From: Streptomyces collinus
Lineage (GTDB): Bacteria; Actinomycetota; Actinomycetes; Streptomycetales; Streptomycetaceae
NCBI RefSeq assembly: GCF_031348265.1
Contig: NZ_CP133771.1
Coordinates: 2,604,001 to 2,668,000, forward strand
Direction of reading: 5' to 3'
DNA: 64,000 bases
The notes beneath the pieces were generated by a model. The model had not been told where the DNA came from, made no database searches, and worked only from the letters and a program-made list of their open reading frames with translations. Shown here one piece after another: positions 63,438 to 64,000 of the stretch. The translations under genes were made by a program, and so were the position numbers. Every line of letters starts with the position of its first letter. Position 1 is the first letter of the stretch.

Positions 63438-64000
63438 GTGCCGCATACGATGAGCCGCATGGGTGACGTACTGGCCGGATTTCATGCCGCCTGGGAGTTC
63501 GAGTCCGACTCCGTGCTCATCCGCTACGAACGGGGGATTCGAACACCCAAGCTGTTCCAGGCTCTCGGGGAACGCCGTGTGCCCCTGGAGGCGATCGCCG
63601 GGGTGACGCTGACCCGCGGGAAACGCGGCACGGTCGTGCTGCGCGTCGAGCCGCGCCCCGGGGCGGACCCGTTGATGGAGGCGGCCGCCGGGCAGCTGAA
63701 GGAGAGCGGCGATCCCTACCGGCTGGTGCTGCCCGCCGAGCGGGAGGTGCTCGCCGAGTACTACGCCGACGAGCTGCGCACGCTGCTGACCGAGTCCGGG
63801 CCGGCGGACCGGTTCCTCGTGAAGCCGCCCGAGGGGCCGTTGTCCTTCAAGGCGTACGACGGGAAGGCGACCTTCGACGGACGGACCGTGAACTTCCGGT
63901 GGTTCTGGACGGGGGCGTCGTCGGCGAAGTGGAAGGCCGGCGACCAGAGCTTCTCCGTCGGGGAGCTGAACGGGGTGGAGTGGCGATCGCCGGAGGTCTT
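63438..64000 (+). CDS. DUF4429 protein, 3' end outside window
   Basis: The frame is open from about 63438 to the window end, 187 visible residues. GTG 63438 with GGAGGAGCGC upstream is the best start; ATG 63450 and 63459 are in-frame alternatives. The text HAAWEFESDSVLIRYERGIRTPKLFQALGERRVPLEAIAGVTL, LKPPEGPLSFKAYDGKATFDG-like KPPEGPLSFKAYDGKATFDG and VNFRWFWTGASSAKWKAGDQSF is the DUF4429 repeat domain common in Streptomyces. Function unknown. Probably followed by a second DUF4429 copy outside. Confidence 0.82.
   Translation, partial: MPHTMSRMGDVLAGFHAAWEFESDSVLIRYERGIRTPKLFQALGERRVPLEAIAGVTLTRGKRGTVVLRVEPRPGADPLMEAAAGQLKESGDPYRLVLPAEREVLAEYYADELRTLLTESGPADRFLVKPPEGPLSFKAYDGKATFDGRTVNFRWFWTGASSAKWKAGDQSFSVGELNGVEWRSPEV

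Overview
The window reads as Streptomyces chromosome. GC is very high with strong third-position bias, so long spurious antisense ORFs run behind most genes. GTG and TTG starts are common. Typical Streptomyces families occur: an XRE/DUF5753-DUF397 pair, a SpoIIAB-like ATPase remnant, a homodimeric pyruvate dehydrogenase E1 and a large ter locus. No integrase, transposase, rRNA operon or CRISPR array was seen.

Region 1 (1-4.7 kb): the end of an ECF-type vitamin/metal importer (ATPase and S component), then a divergent pair resembling mycobacterial steroid side-chain degradation genes (CYP125-like P450 and FadA5-like thiolase). They share a 22-bp near-perfect palindrome that fits the KstR operator pattern with one mismatch. 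Region 2 (4.4-11.5 kb) is the accessory block: an XRE/DUF397 pair, a truncated anti-sigma-type ATPase, then a 1425-residue protein joining a caspase-like protease, a P-loop STAND-type NTPase and 13-14 WD40 repeats. It overlaps by one base a Ser alpha/beta hydrolase gene. The WD40 gene carries a TTA (bldA) codon and nearly identical terminal repeats. A secreted peptidoglycan-binding gene broken by an in-frame amber codon follows. This pair is the best candidate for an undescribed conflict or cell-suicide system.

Region 3 (11.6-30.2 kb): envelope, transport and small-molecule genes: a GT87-PAP2 fusion, MHS-family symporter, O-methyltransferase, FHA protein, DUF1992, two related envelope proteins, GNAT, a DHA2 exporter with a C-terminal winged helix, a zinc-ribbon/peptidoglycan-binding protein, a chloramphenicol-phosphotransferase-like kinase, HAD phosphatase, a UPF0016 Mn exporter under a clear yybP-ykoY riboswitch, secreted HNH nuclease, PhoD-like phosphatase and an FAD/NAD(P) protein. 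Region 4 (30.2-44.9 kb): DoxX protein with an iron-box-like site, two DedA proteins, PAP2 phosphatase, ketopantoate-reductase family enzyme, a DUF6153/DUF305 pair, tRNA-Val(UAC), a DUF4097 lipoprotein, secreted amidase and deacetylase-like enzymes, and a class A PBP whose SxxK lysine is leucine.

Region 5 (44.8-54.0 kb) is a ter stress locus: HAD phosphatase, a PRTase-TRSP-StiP-PELOTA fusion, a CitE/HpcH-like enzyme, four TerD-superfamily proteins and a DUF475 (TerC-like) membrane protein. Families of this type have been proposed to make a nucleoside-like metabolite alongside Ter proteins. Two Streptomyces intergenic-type repeats have invaded coding sequence here. Region 6 (54.1-64 kb): AhpE-type peroxiredoxin, DUF3052, aceE, a K+ channel, a DUF4190 protein, an MFS exporter with divergent TetR regulator, an alpha/beta hydrolase and a partial DUF4429 gene at the right edge.
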